The notes beneath the pieces are model-generated. The model did no database searches and was not told the DNA's origin. It saw only the letters and a list, made by a program, of their open reading frames with translations. DNA of 9,082 bases from Prevotellaceae bacterium (lineage in GTDB: Bacteria; Bacteroidota; Bacteroidia; Bacteroidales; UBA932). The stretch lies in the NCBI GenBank assembly GCA_031273485.1, contig JAISRS010000229.1, positions 1 through 9,082 on the forward strand, in the 5' to 3' direction. Shown piece by piece: positions 8,101-9,082 of this stretch. The stretch's first letter is position 1. Each line of letters begins with the position of its first letter. The translations under genes and the position numbers were made by a program.

Positions 8101-8289
8101 TATGTATTAGTACATAGGAGTTATGTACCAATACATAGGAGTTATGTATTGGTACATGGGGGCTATGTATCAATACATAAAAGTTATGTATTATTACATA
8201 GGTGCTATGTACTAATACATAGGGGCTATGTACTAATACATAGAGTCTAAGTACTATTACATAGAGTCTATGTATTGGTACTTAGGTCG
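8101..8289. repeat. Array of nine 21-bp units, each a 16-bp palindrome plus 5-nt spacer
   Basis: Nine units of exactly 21 bp run without a gap. The core is TATGTA-YYRR-TACATA, whose outer arms are inverted repeats. The spacers are GGAGT, GGAGT, GGGGC, AAAGT, GGTGC, GGGGC, GAGTC, GAGTC and GGTCG. The arms are nearly invariant; exceptions are a final G in unit 3, TAAGTA in unit 8 and TACTTA in unit 9. The central four bases vary: TTAG, CCAA, TTGG, TCAA, TTAT, CTAA, CTAA, CTAT, TTGG. A 21-bp period equals two turns of B-DNA, so all units face the same side of the helix. Adjacent units can also pair with each other (units 2 and 3 over 16 positions with only one G-T wobble). The array could be operators for a dimeric regulator or a chain of RNA hairpins in the leader. 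Confidence 0.95.
8248..8284 (+). other. 37-nt inverted repeat spanning units 8 and 9 of the array
   Basis: Unit 8 and unit 9 together form an 18-position quasi-palindrome around a central G: 16 Watson-Crick pairs, one G-T wobble and one T-T mismatch. The outer arms TAAGTA and TACTTA each differ from the array consensus, yet complement each other exactly. As RNA this would be a long hairpin with a short GAGTC loop, ending 111 nt before the coding start. Confidence 0.7.
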
Positions 8290-8395
8290 GGACGCGGTTA
8301 GTAACGAAACGGCGAAAACGGGACTAAAACCTGCCGCACACAGGCTGGAACTGGTCTTTTACGCCGGTGTTCCATATACGGAACGGAGGAAACTT
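8290..8395 (+). promoter_or_regulatory. Leader downstream of the array, with ribosome binding site and small hairpin
   Basis: The Shine-Dalgarno site GGAGG (8385-8389) sits 6 nt before ATG 8396 and decides that start. Directly before it, GTTCC (8369-8373) and GGAAC (8380-8384) can pair around the loop ATATAC, placing a hairpin flush against the binding site. CC at 8364-8365 could extend pairing into the first GG of the site across a 3-nt bulge, giving possible translational control. No open reading frame with its own binding site is seen in this stretch. Confidence 0.5.
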
Positions 8396-9046
8396 ATGTT
8401 TAATTTTTTCAGGTTAAACTATATCGAGTTCAAGGATACGGCGAATGAAGTCTACGACTTCCTGGACGCGAATCATGTGAGGCTGGGCATTCCCAGCCCG
8501 AAAAAGACTATTTTCGCGCCGCTAACGGCCTTCAACACCGCCTCTGACGCGATGCAGGTGGGCGGCGGGGCGGCCGCCGCGGTGAGAAGGGCGGCACGAA
8601 AAACTCTTGAAAAGGCGTTTCGCGCTTACGGCTACGAGCATCTTTTTCACAACCCCAGGCTCACGCTGGAGGACAAGGCCATGGCGCACCTTCACAACGC
8701 CAAGAAGACGCACACCGAAACGTCCGTGCCCGACACTATCCCGATAGTTATCGTGATTACCGCGATAGCTAGGCAACTCTCGTTTATGTACTGGGGGCAT
8801 GGGATGAAGCGGGCGGGCAAGCCGCGAAAGGTCGGCTTTTTCGTGCTGCGCTGGGCGCTCCTCGACCACGCGCCCCGGAGCATCGCGGAACTGGTGAACG
8901 TCTCGGAGAGCACGAAACCGCCGCTGAAGCTTCTGTTTGACGAGGCGGACAGGGGCAAGCGTTTCTACTTCGTCGTGTCGTGGCGCATCGCGCGCGGTGC
9001 CCTCGAAGGCCCCACGTCCGACATAATGATGGCGATTGTGCCGTAA
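8396..9046 (+). CDS. Hypothetical protein: helical N-terminal half, fibronectin-III-like C-terminal half
   Basis: The protein is 216 residues from ATG 8396, chosen for GGAGG six bases upstream; an in-frame ATG at 8270 lies inside the repeat array and has no such site. From memory it matches a widespread but uncharacterised family. Hallmarks seen here are an alanine-rich helix (AAAAVRRAARKTLEKAFRAY, 59-78), then NPRLT (86-90) where relatives have NPxVT, KPRKVGFFVLRWALLDHAP (142-160), DEADRGKRFYFVVSW (about 182-196) and a GPTSDIMMAIVP end (205-216) where relatives end GPWSE...AIIP. The C-terminal half alternates hydrophobic strands as in an Ig/fibronectin-III fold. There is no signal peptide or membrane segment. 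No catalytic motif is visible, so no function is assigned. Sampled lines are about 55-57% GC, against roughly 20-40% in most sampled lines of the upstream operon, so it belongs to a different genomic segment. Confidence 0.8.
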   Translation: MFNFFRLNYIEFKDTANEVYDFLDANHVRLGIPSPKKTIFAPLTAFNTASDAMQVGGGAAAAVRRAARKTLEKAFRAYGYEHLFHNPRLTLEDKAMAHLHNAKKTHTETSVPDTIPIVIVITAIARQLSFMYWGHGMKRAGKPRKVGFFVLRWALLDHAPRSIAELVNVSESTKPPLKLLFDEADRGKRFYFVVSWRIARGALEGPTSDIMMAIVP

Positions 9047-9048
9047 AA

Positions 9049-9082
9049 GTGGTTAGTGGCTAGTGGATAGTGATTAGTTAGG
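9049..9082. repeat. 7-bp tandem repeat tract, right boundary of the cassette (runs to window end)
   Basis: Starting 2 nt after the stop codon, heptamers GTGGTTA, GTGGCTA, GTGGATA and GTGATTA are followed by GTTAGG at the window edge. The tract is in inverted orientation relative to the CCACTAA heptamers before the promoter and probably continues beyond the window. It could double as the 3' boundary of the transcript, since no other terminator is visible after this gene. Confidence 0.8.

Noticed and set aside
8101..8226. SD-plus-start motif (AGGAGTTATG) repeated in the array, as many tiny leader peptides
   Set aside because: The SD-like spacer occurs only after units 1 and 2, its spacing to ATG is too short (2 nt), and the resulting frame is stopped by TAA in units 6 and 7.
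8047..8250. 67-codon frame from TTG 8047 encoding a heptapeptide repeat (YVLVHRS-like)
   Set aside because: A 21-bp tandem repeat gives a 7-residue repeat in any open frame. There is no ribosome binding site, the TTG is the -35 box itself, and base changes are not biased to silent positions. The palindrome explains the conservation better.
8101..8289. CRISPR array
   Set aside because: The repeat is only 16 bp and the 5-nt spacers are far too short and too alike. No cas gene is nearby.
8101..8289. CsrA/RsmA sponge RNA (GGA in hairpin loops)
   Set aside because: Paired units 1-3 give GGAGT loops on TACATA/TATGTA stems, much like CsrA sites. However, only two of the spacers keep GGA, so the core recognition motif is not maintained through the array.
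8270..8395. N-terminal extension of the last gene from ATG 8270
   Set aside because: This ATG is part of array unit 9 (TATGTA), as in most other units, and nothing resembling a well-placed ribosome binding site precedes it. GGAGG before ATG 8396 is ideally spaced.
7822..9082. Insertion sequence
   Set aside because: There is no transposase or transposase remnant. The last gene has no DDE or HUH motif, and the inverted heptamers are low-complexity tandem tracts rather than typical terminal repeats.

Overview
The window reads as a bacterial accessory (defence-type) region. It contains a 3'-terminal helicase fragment, a large DNA methyltransferase/restriction-type gene and a membrane-anchored PIN-like protein. 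All are on the + strand, tightly coupled and AT-rich, and they are followed by a strong hairpin. After about 570 bases of repeat-rich non-coding DNA comes a GC-richer, separately transcribed small gene. Ribosome binding sites (GGAG, GAGGAG, GGAGG) and a sigma70-like promoter show a bacterium. No rRNA or housekeeping gene fixes the taxon. From memory, the family of the last gene and short tandem repeats of this style fit a gut or anaerobic spirochaete (Treponema-like) or a Bacteroidota-like genome; this is a low-confidence guess.

Bases 2-7821 form one operon. The SNF2/RapA-type helicase gene (5' end cut off) overlaps the Eco57I-class N6-adenine methyltransferase gene by 4 nt (ATGA). The third gene starts 3 nt after the methyltransferase stop. 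The helicase-methylase pair resembles single-chain or DISARM/BREX-like restriction systems, in which a methylase marks host DNA and a translocase/helicase acts on unmarked DNA. The third protein combines a winged-helix-like N-terminus, a PIN-like nuclease domain with acidic residues in the expected places, a long coiled coil and three C-terminal membrane segments. I do not recognise this combination as part of a named system. It is the best candidate here for an undescribed effector.

Bases 7822-8395 are non-coding. They hold a terminator-like hairpin, a 15-bp direct repeat pair, 7-bp tandem repeats, a near-consensus promoter (TTGACA, 18 nt, CATAAT) and an exact 9 x 21-bp array of palindromic units (8101-8289). 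The array lies downstream of the promoter, inside the predicted 5' leader of the last gene. Neighbouring units can pair into 16-bp stems with 5-nt loops. In the last two units, two departures from the consensus are exactly complementary to each other.

Bases 8396-9046 encode a 216-residue protein of a family I recall only as hypothetical, with a helical N-terminal half and a beta-rich, fibronectin-III-like C-terminal half. The promoter, array and gene are bracketed by inverted 7-bp repeat tracts (CCACTRR on the left, TTAGTGG-type on the right). This suggests a self-contained cassette unrelated to the operon upstream.
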